Part shown: positions 11,964 through 21,442 of the stretch, in pieces | Position numbering within the stretch: the stretch's first letter is position 1 | How the letters are laid out: each line of letters begins with the position of its first letter | DNA from: Psychrobacter immobilis | GTDB taxonomy: Bacteria; Pseudomonadota; Gammaproteobacteria; Pseudomonadales; Moraxellaceae | Assembly: GCF_904846185.1 (NCBI RefSeq) | Contig: NZ_CAJGZQ010000006.1 | Span: 62,001 to 126,000 of the forward strand | Direction: 5' to 3' | Length of the DNA stretch: 64,000 nt | Translations under genes and position numbers: made by a program | Notes under the pieces: model-generated | The model's database searches: none | The model's input: only the letters and a program-made list of their open reading frames with translations | What the model was told of the DNA's origin: nothing

Positions 11964-12398
11964 ATGGCACCCGACACATCGTTCTTACTGATTGGAACAC
12001 TGGCAACAAAAGCTCAAACAACCAAAGACACCGTTCGTCATTATGACCAACTGGGCTTGCTAAAATCTCGTAAGCGTCAGGCAGGCTCCCGTTTATATAC
12101 CGAGTTTCATCCAGAATGTATCGAACGTATTGAGCTAATCAAAAGTGCGCAAGCGATTGGCTTTACACTCACTGAAATCAGAGACAGCCTGAATGATTAT
12201 TACGACGGTCAATTGGATGTTGATTTACAACTGATGCTTACTCAGCAAAAATTGGCTCAAATACAAAAACAGCAAGCCAATATCAGCCTCATGGTAGAGC
12301 TATTAAGCGAACGCATCGACGTTCTTGAGCGTATGAAAGTAGATAATGACTATAAACTCAATATTGAAATCTGCAAAAAGAAAATACCCACTCAATAA
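11964..12398 (+). CDS. MerR-family transcriptional regulator
   Basis: A DNA-binding regulator of 144 residues. The N-terminal winged helix-turn-helix reads LIGTLATKAQTTKDTVRHYDQLGLLKSRKR, then LYTEFHPECIERIELIKSAQAIGFTLTEI, the MerR pattern (residues 7-75). A coiled-coil dimerisation helix follows (about 85-125). The C-terminus has one Cys (residue 138) and no metal-binding CxxC/CH cluster, so a metal sensor is unlikely, and the effector is unknown. An ACGAGGTT ribosome site precedes the ATG. It stands alone, about 96 bp after aat and converging on rimI, so no target is suggested by neighbours. Confidence 0.85.
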   Translation: MAPDTSFLLIGTLATKAQTTKDTVRHYDQLGLLKSRKRQAGSRLYTEFHPECIERIELIKSAQAIGFTLTEIRDSLNDYYDGQLDVDLQLMLTQQKLAQIQKQQANISLMVELLSERIDVLERMKVDNDYKLNIEICKKKIPTQ

Positions 12399-12461
12399 TA
12401 ATAAAAGTGCCGACCCATCTACTATTCTGCGGGTTTATTTGGTTCCATTCGATGCCATGAA

Positions 12462-12959
12462 TTATTCTCGGACGTAAAGATGCTGCATAATCAATGCATC
12501 AATAGCTGGTTGATGTGGAGTTTGGTAATACCCTTTACGCTTATGAATGAGAGCAAATTCTTGCTGCTCATATAAGGCTATCGCAGGCGCATTATCTGCG
12601 CGCACCTCTAATAAAAGGCTCTCTACCTGACTGGTCTTTAACTCTGTATTCAATCTGGCAAAAATCTGTGAGGCGATACCTTGGCGTTGATAATCAGGAT
12701 GAGTGCCAATACGTAAAATCTCCGCTTGTTCAAAAATCACTTGATATAAACAATAGCCTGTCACAGTATTATTAATAATAATATTGTCTTTTTGCTCATA
12801 AACGATCAGCAGATGCATGCTATCTTGTTTGAGTGATTCCACCAATGTCTGATAGCCCCAAGCATCTTGCGGTTGAACGATGGCTTCAATATCCGCTACT
12901 GCTTGCAGCACTTGCTCAAAATCTGCACTATGGGTTGATAAAACCTTTATCATCAACAT
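12462..12959 (-). CDS. rimI: ribosomal-protein-alanine N-acetyltransferase RimI-like (GNAT)
   Basis: GNAT acetyltransferase of 165 residues; RimI acetylates the N-terminal Ala of S18. The acetyl-CoA loop is YQRQGIASQIF (about 95-105), preceded by ILRIGTHPDYQRQ, and followed by LLLEVRADNAPAIALYEQQEF and KRKGYY, all typical RimI blocks. It is longer than the E. coli enzyme (148). The ATG at 12959 has AGAGGA 7 nt upstream, while the second ATG (12953) would sit too far from it. RimI genes often neighbour tsaB; that is not seen here, so the assignment rests on sequence alone. Confidence 0.82.
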   Translation of the reverse strand: MLMIKVLSTHSADFEQVLQAVADIEAIVQPQDAWGYQTLVESLKQDSMHLLIVYEQKDNIIINNTVTGYCLYQVIFEQAEILRIGTHPDYQRQGIASQIFARLNTELKTSQVESLLLEVRADNAPAIALYEQQEFALIHKRKGYYQTPHQPAIDALIMQHLYVRE

Positions 12960-13070
12960 TATGTATCCTCTTATTATTATTTATACAAACCCAAATACCA
13001 TAGCACTTACTGTATTTCAAATATTTATCATTATAATATTGATTATGCCGTTATCTGTTTTGTAGCCAAA

Positions 13071-13099
13071 AAAAAGCCACCCTTTCTCAAGGATGGCTT
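13071..13099 (-). terminator. terminator of tufB
   Basis: The stem AAGCCAcCCTT / AAGGaTGGCTT (one mismatch) with loop TCTC lies about 40 bp beyond the tufB stop. On the minus strand it is followed by a run of eight T. Confidence 0.85.
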
Positions 13100-13140
13100 T
13101 TTCATGACTAACTTACAATCTCATTACTGAGACTGATAGA

Positions 13141-14331
13141 TTAGTTTAGTACGTTAGCAACAACACCAGCGCCTACAGTACGGCCGCCTTCACGAATTGC
13201 GAAGCGAAGACCTTTGTCCATAGCGATTGGGTGGATAAGCTCTACGCCCATCTCAACGTTATCACCAGGCATAACCATTTCAGTACCGTCTTGTAATTGG
13301 ATTGCACCAGTTACGTCAGTAGTACGGAAGTAGAACTGTGGACGATAGCCGTTTAGGAATGGAGTATGACGACCACCCTCTTCTTTTGACAGTACGTATA
13401 CTTCTGCGTCAAACTTGGTGTGAGGAGTGATTGAACCTGGCTTAGCTAGTACTTGGCCACGTTGTACGTCTTCACGCTTAGTACCACGTAGTAGTACGCC
13501 ACAGTTTTCGCCTGCACGACCTTCGTCAAGCAGTTTACGGAACATCTCTACACCAGTACAGGTGGTTTTTTGAGTGTCACGGATACCGACGATTTCGATT
13601 TCGTCGCCTACGCGTACGATACCAGATTCAACACGACCTGTTACTACAGTACCACGGCCTGAGATTGAGAATACGTCTTCGATTGGCATTAGGAATGCTT
13701 TGTCAACGTCACGCTCTGGCTCTGGGATGTAGGTGTCAAGAACGTTAAGAAGTTCTACAACCGCTGGTTGGCCGTATTTTTCTTGTGAGCCTTTTAGGGC
13801 TTCAGTCGCTGAACCATGGATGATTGGGGTATCATCACCTGGGAAGTCGTAGTCATTAAGAAGTTCACGAACTTCCATTTCTACGAGTTCTAGCAATTCT
13901 TCGTCATCAACAACATCACATTTGTTCATGAATACGATGATGTACGGTACGCCAACCTGACGTGAAAGCAGGATGTGCTCACGGGTTTGTGGCATTGGGC
14001 CGTCAGTTGCTGATACGACTAGGATTGCGCCGTCCATTTGAGCGGCACCGGTGATCATGTTTTTAACATAATCGGCGTGACCTGGGCAATCGACGTGAGC
14101 GTAGTGACGTGCTGGGGTGTCATATTCTACGTGTGAGGTGTTGATGGTGATGCCACGTGCTTTTTCTTCTGGTGCTGAGTCAATAGACGCGTAGTCTTTG
14201 GCTTCGCCACCAGAGGTGATTGCGGCTACAGTTGCGATGGCAGCTGTTAGGGTTGTTTTACCGTGGTCAACGTGTCCGATTGTACCGACGTTGACGTGTG
14301 GCTTTACGCGTTCAAACTTGGCCTTTGCCAT
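13141..14331 (-). CDS. tufB: elongation factor Tu
   Basis: GTPase that delivers aminoacyl-tRNA to the ribosome. G-domain motifs are GHVDHGKT (G1), [10 protein letters not shown] (G3) and NKCD (G4); domain 2 has [11 protein letters not shown] and domain 3 ends [12 protein letters not shown]. Starting at 14331 ([14 protein letters not shown], with GAGGAAA 7 nt upstream) gives 396 residues, the usual size; the longer frame to 14400 is not native. It lies downstream of the Thr-Tyr-Gly-Thr tRNA genes, as tufB does in E. coli. A second tuf near fusA is expected elsewhere in the genome. Codon use is strongly biased, as for highly expressed genes. Confidence 0.98.
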   Translation of the reverse strand: MAKAKFERVKPHVNVGTIGHVDHGKTTLTAAIATVAAITSGGEAKDYASIDSAPEEKARGITINTSHVEYDTPARHYAHVDCPGHADYVKNMITGAAQMDGAILVVSATDGPMPQTREHILLSRQVGVPYIIVFMNKCDVVDDEELLELVEMEVRELLNDYDFPGDDTPIIHGSATEALKGSQEKYGQPAVVELLNVLDTYIPEPERDVDKAFLMPIEDVFSISGRGTVVTGRVESGIVRVGDEIEIVGIRDTQKTTCTGVEMFRKLLDEGRAGENCGVLLRGTKREDVQRGQVLAKPGSITPHTKFDAEVYVLSKEEGGRHTPFLNGYRPQFYFRTTDVTGAIQLQDGTEMVMPGDNVEMGVELIHPIAMDKGLRFAIREGGRTVGAGVVANVLN

Positions 14332-14829
14332 GGGTATTTCCTCTTTTTTTGGTGAATCTTTATCAATCAAAGATCGGTGAATAGCTGTTTGACGGCTCAT
14401 GATGCATACAGAACCATCAAACCGTTGACGCTATGGCTTATCTACTAAAACTGTTTGATCACTTTACGACTGTATATATGTGCTCAGATCATGCATTTCA
14501 ATGCTGCACACATAGGTTTAAGCATTATACGTATTTTTTAATCTAGTCAACATTACAAGATATTATACATTATCGCTGTTGCACTACTTTATCTTAGTGT
14601 AAATCATTAATAATATTGGAACCTGCCGAACCTAGATACTTTTATCTTAGATACTTACTCATGTATTGATAACTTAATAAATTGACAGCACTAAAAGGCA
14701 ACACCTCAGTGTCACCCTTAAATATTATTTGCTACACTGTAATTTATAATTTTCAATATTTTGTAATTTCGATATCGACACGAACTGTTTAAAGATGGTA
14801 AAGCAAACACAAGAGGTTTAAACAATAAA
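14332..14829 (-). promoter_or_regulatory. tRNA-tufB spacer with a possible internal tufB promoter
   Basis: 498 bp separate tRNA-Thr(GGT) from tufB, much longer than the roughly 110 bp in E. coli. On the minus strand a TTGACT hexamer (14545-14550) and a TATAAT hexamer (14524-14529), preceded by TACG, are 15 bp apart. The hexamers are good but the spacing is short. If used, it gives a leader of about 185 nt and tufB expression independent of the tRNAs. Nothing else is recognisable in the gap. Confidence 0.4.
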
Positions 14830-14904
<75 letters not shown>

Positions 14905-15023
14905 ATGTTTTTAATAACCACAAAAAACAACTTATGGATTTACTAAAAAAAATATCACGATACAGCAATACTAAAACTGACTGTCGTGATGATTTATTGA
15001 TAATCTTTGCGATGTTGTATATA

Positions 15024-15097
15024 TGGAGCGGGTGGCGGGAATCGAACCCGCGTCATTAGCTTGGAAGGCTAAGGTGTTACCATTATACCACACCCGC
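15024..15097 (-). tRNA. glyT: tRNA-Gly (anticodon TCC)
   Basis: On the minus strand the acceptor GCGGGTG pairs with CACCCGC, followed by T and an encoded CCA. The anticodon stem TTAGC/GCTAA encloses CTTCCAA, anticodon TCC (reads GGA/GGG). The T loop is GTTCGATTC. It corresponds to glyT of the thrU-tyrU-glyT-thrT-tufB cluster. Confidence 0.95.
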
Positions 15098-15180
15098 AAT
15101 TACTCTTATTCAGGAAGACTCTAATCGAGAGTCATGAAGTATAAAGAGTATGCTTGGCGCTATGACAAACTTAAAAAATA

Positions 15181-15264
15181 TGGTGGTGGGAGAAGGATTC
15201 GAACCTTCGAAGCTTTCGCGACAGATTTACAGTCTGTTGGGTTTGACCGCTCCCCAATCCCACC
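15181..15264 (-). tRNA. tyrU: tRNA-Tyr (anticodon GTA)
   Basis: A class II tRNA of 84 nt with a long variable arm on the minus strand. The acceptor GGTGGG pairs with CCCACC, followed by A and an encoded CCA. The anticodon stem ACAGA/TCTGT encloses CTGTAAA, anticodon GTA. It lies between the Thr(TGT) and Gly(TCC) genes as in the E. coli tufB operon. Confidence 0.96.
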
Positions 15265-15331
15265 TTAGGTTGCTTTAAACAAAAATGGCTTTAGTTTAAG
15301 ACAGATTCATAAAAAGCTACTTTAAGAGAGA

Positions 15332-15407
<76 letters not shown>

Positions 15408-15422
15408 TTGTTCTCTTAAAGT

Positions 15423-15457
15423 GGTGGCTATTCTATCAAATTTTTTGAAAGACGCAA
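15423..15457 (-). promoter_or_regulatory. promoter of the tRNA-tufB operon
   Basis: On the minus strand there is a -35-like TTGCGT (15452-15457), 16 bp, a -10 TAGAAT (15430-15435), then a G+C-rich discriminator GCCACCAC just before the tRNA. AT-rich sequence lies upstream, as an UP element would. The G+C discriminator is a known feature of stringently controlled stable-RNA promoters. Transcription would start about 15 nt before tRNA-Thr(TGT). Confidence 0.65.
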
Positions 15458-15532
15458 GCCCTTTTTTGCCTTTTTTATGATTATTTTAATAAAAAAATAC
15501 AACTGATTGATTATAATGATGTTTTTTAAATA

Positions 15533-15563
15533 AAAAAATAGGCGGTTTTTCCACAATAACCGC
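15533..15563 (-). terminator. terminator of trpE
   Basis: A six-bp stem GCGGTT/AACCGC (15542-15547 with 15558-15563). On the minus strand it follows the trpE stop and is followed by CTATTTTTTT. The stem is short, so efficiency is uncertain. Confidence 0.6.
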
Positions 15564-15589
15564 GTACTGTGTTTTTATGACTGGAGTCC

Positions 15590-17086
15590 CTAGCGAATCC
15601 GTAAACCATTACACGCCATTTTTACCGCTTTGACCAACGCTAATGCTTTTTTGTTGGTCTCTTCCCACTCTGCTTCTGGAATAGAATCAGCAACAACCCC
15701 AGCGCCCGCTTGGATATGAATTTTACCACGGCGCATGACTGCAGTACGAATGGCAATGGCGGTATCCATGTTGCCATGCCAGCCCAGATAACCGACTGAG
15801 CCGCCAAATACCGTTCGGCGGACTGGCTCTATCTCGTCAATGATTTGCATGGCGCGTATTTTGGGCGCACCTGATAGCGTACCAGCGGGGAACGTCGCAC
15901 AAAAAACATCCAACGCATCCTTATTGGGCAATATCGTCCCTTCAACATTAGAAGCAATGTGCATCACTTGCGAATAACGCTCGACAAACATCTTTTCGGT
16001 GACTTTGACACTGCCATATTCACAAACGCGGCCAATATCATTACGACCCAAATCGATAAGCATCAAGTGCTCAGCGATCTCTTTTTTATCACTCAGCAGC
16101 TCTTTTTCAAGCGCTAAATCTTCCGCTTCATTTTTTCCGCGTCTACGAGTACCCGCCAATGGTCGTACCGTCACTTTGCCATTTTCGATACGTGATAATA
16201 TCTCAGGGGATGCTCCAATAATGTCGAAACGCTTGTGATCATCGAGGGTGTAACCATGCACCAAGAATAAATACGGCGATGGGTTCAAAAATCGTAGAGC
16301 ACGATAGACTGCTAATGAGTCGCCAGTATAATCCGCCGTCAAACGCTGCGCAGGAACGACTTGCATGACATCGCCTGCTAAAATGTAATCCTTTATTTTA
16401 TTGACATCATGACAATATTTCTGCGCGCCTGTTTGTGAGGTAAATGTCGGCGTCGGCATTACGGGTGCGCTCAGATTTGGCATTTCTGCCAGTTTTTCTT
16501 CAATTTTTTCTAGCTCGCGGATGGCATTGCTATAGCCATCTTCAGTGTGACAATCAGCATAAACGATGATAGATAACGTATTTTCTAAACTGTCAAAAAC
16601 AATCACGCTCATTGACAGCATCAGCCACATATCCGGCATTGTCATCGGATTGGGGGCGCCTGACAAACCCACGCTTGGCTCGATAACCCTCACCATGTCA
16701 TAGCCAAAGTAACCTACCAAGCCGCCGCTAAAGCTCGGTAGCGTTGCAATATCCTCGACTGTTGGCATCTTATATTGCGCCATTAGCTGACGGATATAGT
16801 CAAACGGGTCAGCGACTGCATCGACATCGGTATGGTCATTTTTTTTGACGGTCATATTACCATCGGCATACTGCAAAATGAGATCACTACCTAAACCAAT
16901 CATCGAATATCGTGCCCAACGCTCCCCGCCTACGACAGACTCAAATAAATATGCAGAGCCGCTTAAATCACGTACTTTAGAAAATACAGATACTGGTGTC
17001 TGTGCGTCCATTAGACGTTTTTTTATCAGTGGAGCATGACTAAAGCCACGGTCTTTAAAAGCTTGATATTCTTCAAAGTTCATCAT
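15590..17086 (-). CDS. trpE: anthranilate synthase component I
   Basis: Converts chorismate and glutamine-derived ammonia (with TrpG) to anthranilate, the first step of tryptophan synthesis. The 498 residues contain the N-terminal regulatory domain (AYLFESVVGGERWARYSMIG, where Trp binds; the common LLES reads LFES here) and the chorismate-binding domain with PSPYLFLVHG, GASPEIL, RPLAGTRRRG, LIDLGRNDIGRV, TFPAGTLSGAPKIRAM and IQAGAGVVADS. The two adjacent ATG codons follow GAGAG by 8-11 nt. trpG, trpD and trpC are not adjacent, so the pathway is split, as usual in this family. It ends at a terminator. Confidence 0.97.
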   Translation of the reverse strand: MMNFEEYQAFKDRGFSHAPLIKKRLMDAQTPVSVFSKVRDLSGSAYLFESVVGGERWARYSMIGLGSDLILQYADGNMTVKKNDHTDVDAVADPFDYIRQLMAQYKMPTVEDIATLPSFSGGLVGYFGYDMVRVIEPSVGLSGAPNPMTMPDMWLMLSMSVIVFDSLENTLSIIVYADCHTEDGYSNAIRELEKIEEKLAEMPNLSAPVMPTPTFTSQTGAQKYCHDVNKIKDYILAGDVMQVVPAQRLTADYTGDSLAVYRALRFLNPSPYLFLVHGYTLDDHKRFDIIGASPEILSRIENGKVTVRPLAGTRRRGKNEAEDLALEKELLSDKKEIAEHLMLIDLGRNDIGRVCEYGSVKVTEKMFVERYSQVMHIASNVEGTILPNKDALDVFCATFPAGTLSGAPKIRAMQIIDEIEPVRRTVFGGSVGYLGWHGNMDTAIAIRTAVMRRGKIHIQAGAGVVADSIPEAEWEETNKKALALVKAVKMACNGLRIR

Positions 17087-17146
17087 AATAATGCTCTCTT
17101 AACAAAATATTGGCAAAAGATAAAACAGCAGACTGTTAAATAAAAT

Positions 17147-17180
17147 ATAGCGTCAACACTCTATTGAATGTTGACGCTAT
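17147..17180 (-). terminator. 12-bp perfect hairpin between the FHA gene and trpE
   Basis: ATAGCGTCAACA (17147-17158) and TGTTGACGCTAT (17169-17180) form a perfect 12-bp stem with a 10-nt loop. On the minus strand it is followed by ATTTTATTT, so it most likely terminates the FHA-gene transcript. It also sits about 60 bp before trpE, and no Trp-rich leader peptide was found there. Confidence 0.6.
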
Positions 17181-17300
17181 CAAAGTGACATATTCGTGAG
17201 GGTTGCTGGACTATTAGCCGATAGTAGCTAACAGTTGGCTAATAATTATACCAAAGCCCGCTTGGATTAGAGCATCTCAAACGCACTGGTCAGTACTTGG

Positions 17301-18467
17301 TTACGCACCGCCCATGTTAAATAACCACAATGCTAACGCAATAATGATGATGGCAATAAACACCCAAATAAACCAACCACCGCTTGGTTTTTTCTCTGCC
17401 TGTCCTACATTGGCTGTATTACTGATAGCCTGATCCATCGCATTATTACCTTCTGTGCCAAGATCACGAGATTGACCTAGATTGGCAGTGCCAGAAAATT
17501 GTGCGGTTGCCGCCTGCTTGGCTCGTAGAATGTCGGGATCTGCTTCTTCTTGTAGAGCAGTTTTAGTCGTTTTGTCATGCTCTGATTCAACTGCTGGCTT
17601 TTCATGTACAGCTGACTGCTCTACTAATGACGTATCATGAGCAGATGCTGTCGGTGCCGCCTCTCTCGCTGTGACGGCTTCTGGCTGACTTACAGCAGGT
17701 TGTGCATCTGCTACAGTTGCAGCAGCGATTGGTGCCGCTTCAGTTGTGTCGGACACGGTATTACCTATAGCCGTTAAGACTTCATTGATGCCCGTTTGTT
17801 TCACAATAGGCTCCTGAATCGCCTCCTGTAAGACTGGTTCAACTGTTTCCTTAACACTGGTCTCAGCTACCCCTACTGAGTCTGCTACTCTATCCGAGGC
17901 GCTATCAACAGGTACTGTCTTCACATCAGCTGTCACAGGCAGAATAGCTTCGATGCCCGTTTGCTTAACAATCGGCTCTTTTGCTACTGATTCATGAACA
18001 ACAGGTTCACTCACCGTCAAGTCTTCGACAGACTGCGTTTCGGCAGTCGTTTCAGCAACCACTGTCTCAGTCTCAGCCACTGAATCCTCTACTGCTACGG
18101 GCGCTAATACATCAGTATCTGTAGCAGCAAGTGGCGCATTTACCTGAAAGCTAAAACTGGCAAAGCCAATGGTATCATCTACCTGTAAAAGGCTCGATGT
18201 ATTACCTTCGATACGCTGCTCGTTGATAAATGTGCCGTTCGATGAGTCTAAATCTTTGACATACAATCGACCATCTAAGATGCTTAACACCGCATGATTA
18301 CGCGATACTTGCTTGCTACCAAGTACCACGTCGTTGTCGCTGCCACGACCAACAGACAGGCTGTCATTGACCGTCAACGTTAGGTCACCAAGCGCTTCTG
18401 TTAATGCATTAAGTTGCCAAGTCTCTGTGTCGACTGTCGCCTTCATACTATCTGTATTGTTCGTCAT
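17301..18467 (-). CDS. FHA-domain protein with disordered linker and C-terminal membrane anchor
   Basis: Predicted phosphothreonine-binding protein of 388 residues. The FHA fold spans about residues 22-105, with the key blocks SVGRGSDNDVVL, VSRNHAVL and DLDSSNGTFIN. A long Ala/Val/Glu/Thr-rich linker (about 110-355) follows, and then one transmembrane helix (WFIWVFIAIIIIALALWLF) with a three-residue tail, a tail-anchored layout that leaves FHA in the cytosol. The linker contains EPIVKQTGI twice (nt 17952-17978 and 17787-17813). The start at 18467 has AGGAGT 7 nt upstream. No Ser/Thr kinase or phosphatase is nearby, so the partner is unknown. Confidence 0.85.
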   Translation of the reverse strand: MTNNTDSMKATVDTETWQLNALTEALGDLTLTVNDSLSVGRGSDNDVVLGSKQVSRNHAVLSILDGRLYVKDLDSSNGTFINEQRIEGNTSSLLQVDDTIGFASFSFQVNAPLAATDTDVLAPVAVEDSVAETETVVAETTAETQSVEDLTVSEPVVHESVAKEPIVKQTGIEAILPVTADVKTVPVDSASDRVADSVGVAETSVKETVEPVLQEAIQEPIVKQTGINEVLTAIGNTVSDTTEAAPIAAATVADAQPAVSQPEAVTAREAAPTASAHDTSLVEQSAVHEKPAVESEHDKTTKTALQEEADPDILRAKQAATAQFSGTANLGQSRDLGTEGNNAMDQAISNTANVGQAEKKPSGGWFIWVFIAIIIIALALWLFNMGGA

Positions 18468-18590
18468 GCGGTAACTCCTTATTCTTTTATTAAATTTCAA
18501 ATGGTTTTAGATAAATCATTGCCAATTTTTTAAGAGATTTTACGATTTTTTTAATATAAACCGTAATAAGTTATGCAATGACCATCCGAA

Positions 18591-19445
18591 CTATTTAGGT
18601 ATAAAGTGCGGCTTTATGACACCGTCGAGCTTACTGTACGGAATACTAAGTACCGGCATACCGTAGGCATATGGGCCGATATCGTAATGCTGATAACGAA
18701 TATCGATGCCTTTATCCGTCAGTGTCACATTGTCACTTAAGGTAAATGGCCAGTTTTTCTCATAACTGCTGACATCGTCGTCAACCGTTTTGACCCAAGT
18801 TTTATAAGCATCATAAGCAAGCGCTTTAAAACGTGATTCCTTGCCTGATTGAAGCATATCCTCAAGCGTGATTTGTTTTTTGGTATTAAGGTCAAATATC
18901 AAGTATTCGCTATGAGGCATGCCATGAGCGCCACCTGTAAAGACATAAGTATTAATTTCAAACAGTTCGAAATCACTGACATGACCTAAATACTCAGGCG
19001 TTACCATTAAACTATAAGCCCATGAACTGCCCTCTGGCATATCTATGAACTGTGAGCTGGCAAAGTCATCAATGGCGGCTTTCACCATTGTCTGATTGAC
19101 GTTCGTTTTGATAGGCGCAGATTCAGTAGGTTTACTATTGACGACTAAATTATTAATACGTGCATTGGCGATATCATTGATCCAACCGTGATTGGTCTTC
19201 AGATATTTGATGTCAATTTCTGGACAGTTATCGCGCTCAACACACTGTGCTTGCACTTTTTTAGGCAGTTCATATTCTAGATAATCCGTGCTACTGATGA
19301 GATTACCTGCATTGGCAGGCATCGCGATGCTACCTAGCAGTAAACTGCCGGCAAGCAGTCTCAGCAGAAGACTACGACTTGCTGTCATCGATAAATGCGG
19401 ATTCATTGTTGGCTGACTGATATCAATTTGATTCGCAGCGTTCAT
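18591..19445 (-). CDS. secreted protein with a C-terminal DUF3298 / RsiV-like domain
   Basis: A 284-residue exported protein. A signal peptide (SRSLLLRLLAGSLLLGSIAMPANA, cleavage near residue 47 after a 23-residue hydrophilic start) precedes the mature part. The C-terminal half has FTGGAHGMPHSEYLIFDLNT and the ITLEDMLQSG segment, then a strand-rich end (ILSIPYSKLDGVIKP-like), which match the DUF4163/DUF3298 fold found in anti-sigma RsiV and lipoprotein relatives. One Cys pair is present early (QAQCVERDNC). AAGAGG lies before the ATG at 19445. The function is unknown; a cell-envelope role is inferred from export only. Confidence 0.75.
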   Translation of the reverse strand: MNAANQIDISQPTMNPHLSMTASRSLLLRLLAGSLLLGSIAMPANAGNLISSTDYLEYELPKKVQAQCVERDNCPEIDIKYLKTNHGWINDIANARINNLVVNSKPTESAPIKTNVNQTMVKAAIDDFASSQFIDMPEGSSWAYSLMVTPEYLGHVSDFELFEINTYVFTGGAHGMPHSEYLIFDLNTKKQITLEDMLQSGKESRFKALAYDAYKTWVKTVDDDVSSYEKNWPFTLSDNVTLTDKGIDIRYQHYDIGPYAYGMPVLSIPYSKLDGVIKPHFIPK

Positions 19446-19600
19446 ATATCCTCTTTTATAAACATAAGATGTTACTTGATATTCTACCGTAACAATTACG
19501 ATGTATTGTAGGAACACTGTTTGTGTTTTTAGGGTTTTGCTGTCTCCTGCTAACGAATAGCTACCTACCCTCTCTCGTTTAATACCTAAATCTAAGCTAA

Positions 19601-19626
19601 TAAAAAAGACACGGCTGGCGTGTCTT
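19601..19626 (-). terminator. terminator of prfC
   Basis: The stem AAGACACG (19606-19613) / CGTGTCTT (19619-19626) has a 5-nt loop, and on the minus strand is followed by TTTTTTATT. It lies about 30 bp after the prfC stop. Confidence 0.85.
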
Positions 19627-19658
19627 AAAAGATAAACTAACTCGTGAAACGATGGATT

Positions 19659-21254
19659 TTAATGCTCACGAGTATTGCTAAAAGTGACTTCTGGATAGCG
19701 ATCTTGCATCAGCTGCAAGTTGACCCGTGATGGGGCAAGATACGTTAAATAACCACCGCCATCTAGCGACAACTGGTCATGGGCTTTGCGTTTGAATTTC
19801 GCCAATGCCACTTCATCATCACAATGAATCCAGCGTACGGTGGCAATCGATACTGGCTCAAAGATACACTGTACTTTGTACTCTTCTTTGAGACGATGCG
19901 CGACCACTTCAAACTGTAGTACACCAACCGCACCCAAGATTAAATCGTTGTTAATCTGCGGCATAAAGACCTGTGTCGCGCCCTCTTCGCTTAGCTGCTG
20001 CAGCCCTTTTTGCAAGGCTTTCGATTTGAGCGGATCTTTTAGGATGACACGGCGGAACAATTCAGGCGCGAAATGCGGAATACCCGTAAAGTTCAGCTCT
20101 TCGCCTTCGGTAAAACTGTCACCGATAGAGATGGTGCCGTGATTATGCAAACCGATGATATCACCCGGATACGCTTCTTCTAACGCTTCGCGATCCCCTG
20201 CCAAAAAGGTCAGTGCATCGGCAATGCGTACGTCTTTACCCAAACGCACATGCTTTAGCTTCATGCCTTTTTCATACTTGCCTGAACACACGCGTAAAAA
20301 TGCAATGCGATCACGATGGCGTGGGTCCATATTGGCCTGAATCTTAAAGACAAAACCACTAAAATCCGTCTCTGTGGCCGCTACTTCACGCTCATTGGTC
20401 GGATGCGACTTGGGTGGCGGTGCATATTTGATCAAGGTATCAAGTACCATGTTTACGCCAAAGTTACCCAATGCTGTACCGAACAATACTGGCGTCATCT
20501 CGCCCGCTAAGAACGCCTCAACACTGAACTCTTCTAACGCCATTTGTACCAGCTCAAGTGACTCTTCAAAAGCGTCAAACATCAGCTGACCCAAACGCTC
20601 ACGGATATCTGGATAATCGTAGCCTTCGCGAGTCTCAGACACTGTCATCTTACCGCCATTACCTTTTTCATAAAAGTAAGTCTTGTTTTCGGTCAGATGG
20701 TAGACGCCAACGAAATCTTGTCCCATACCGATAGGCCAAGTCACTGGGATACATTTAATTTTTAGCACTTGCTCAATTTCACTGAGCAACTCAAGCGGCT
20801 CACGAATCTGGCGGTCAAGCTTGTTGACAAATGAGATGATTGGCGTGTCGCGCATGCGGCAGACTTCCATCAGCTTGATGGTTCGCTCTTCGACCCCTTT
20901 AGCCCCATCGACCATCATCAACGCGCTATCCACAGCGGTTAAGGTACGATAGGTATCTTCACTAAAATCGGCGTGACCCGGTGTATCCAATAGATTGACC
21001 ACATGGTCTTGATAAGGAAACTGCATGACAGAAGTGGTGATCGAGATACCACGCTCTTGCTCCATACTCATCCAATCTGATGTCGCATGTCGATCGGTCT
21101 TACGGCCTTTGACCTCGCCTACTACCTGAATTGCCTGACCCCATAATAGTAACTTTTCAGTCATAGTGGTCTTACCTGCATCGGGATGCGAGATAATGGC
21201 GAAAGTACGGCGTTTAGCCACTTCTTTGTTTAATTTCTTTGGATCTACGCTCAT
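19659..21254 (-). CDS. prfC: peptide chain release factor 3
   Basis: GTPase that recycles RF1/RF2 from the ribosome after termination. In 531 residues (E. coli 529) I see SHPDAGKTT (G1), the [26 protein letters not shown] region (G2), [16 protein letters not shown] (G3) and NKLDR (G4), and an EF-G-like C-terminus (VARRLKEEY-type strands, [13 protein letters not shown]). The start at 21254 ([12 protein letters not shown]) is the first ATG; the longer frame begins with TTG and adds MKLRLKPKI. The ribosome site is weak (GAAG about 11 nt upstream). It stands as a single gene ending at its own terminator. Confidence 0.97.
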   Translation of the reverse strand: MSVDPKKLNKEVAKRRTFAIISHPDAGKTTMTEKLLLWGQAIQVVGEVKGRKTDRHATSDWMSMEQERGISITTSVMQFPYQDHVVNLLDTPGHADFSEDTYRTLTAVDSALMMVDGAKGVEERTIKLMEVCRMRDTPIISFVNKLDRQIREPLELLSEIEQVLKIKCIPVTWPIGMGQDFVGVYHLTENKTYFYEKGNGGKMTVSETREGYDYPDIRERLGQLMFDAFEESLELVQMALEEFSVEAFLAGEMTPVLFGTALGNFGVNMVLDTLIKYAPPPKSHPTNEREVAATETDFSGFVFKIQANMDPRHRDRIAFLRVCSGKYEKGMKLKHVRLGKDVRIADALTFLAGDREALEEAYPGDIIGLHNHGTISIGDSFTEGEELNFTGIPHFAPELFRRVILKDPLKSKALQKGLQQLSEEGATQVFMPQINNDLILGAVGVLQFEVVAHRLKEEYKVQCIFEPVSIATVRWIHCDDEVALAKFKRKAHDQLSLDGGGYLTYLAPSRVNLQLMQDRYPEVTFSNTREH

Positions 21255-21378
21255 AATTTTTGGCTTCAACCTTAACTTCAAAAAGGCTGTCTTTTAGACA
21301 GTAATCTAACTAAATAGAATAAATAATGAGCGTATTGTAGCGGATTTAGCGTCAAGGTGCAGAATTAGCGCATAAAAA

Positions 21379-21410
21379 AACACTCCCTAGATAGTCAAAT
21401 AGAGAGTGTT
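21379..21410 (-). terminator. terminator after the orphan lipoprotein gene
   Basis: An 11-bp stem with one mismatch (21379-21389 with 21400-21410). On the minus strand it is followed by seven T. It lies about 33 bp downstream of the lipoprotein stop. Confidence 0.8.
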
Positions 21411-21442
21411 GGTCAGTTTTTTAACATGATAAGTTTTTATGA

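Noticed and set aside
17087..17300. trp-type attenuator before trpE
   Set aside because: There is a perfect hairpin, but no leader peptide with consecutive Trp codons and no alternative pairing; it fits a terminator of the upstream gene better.
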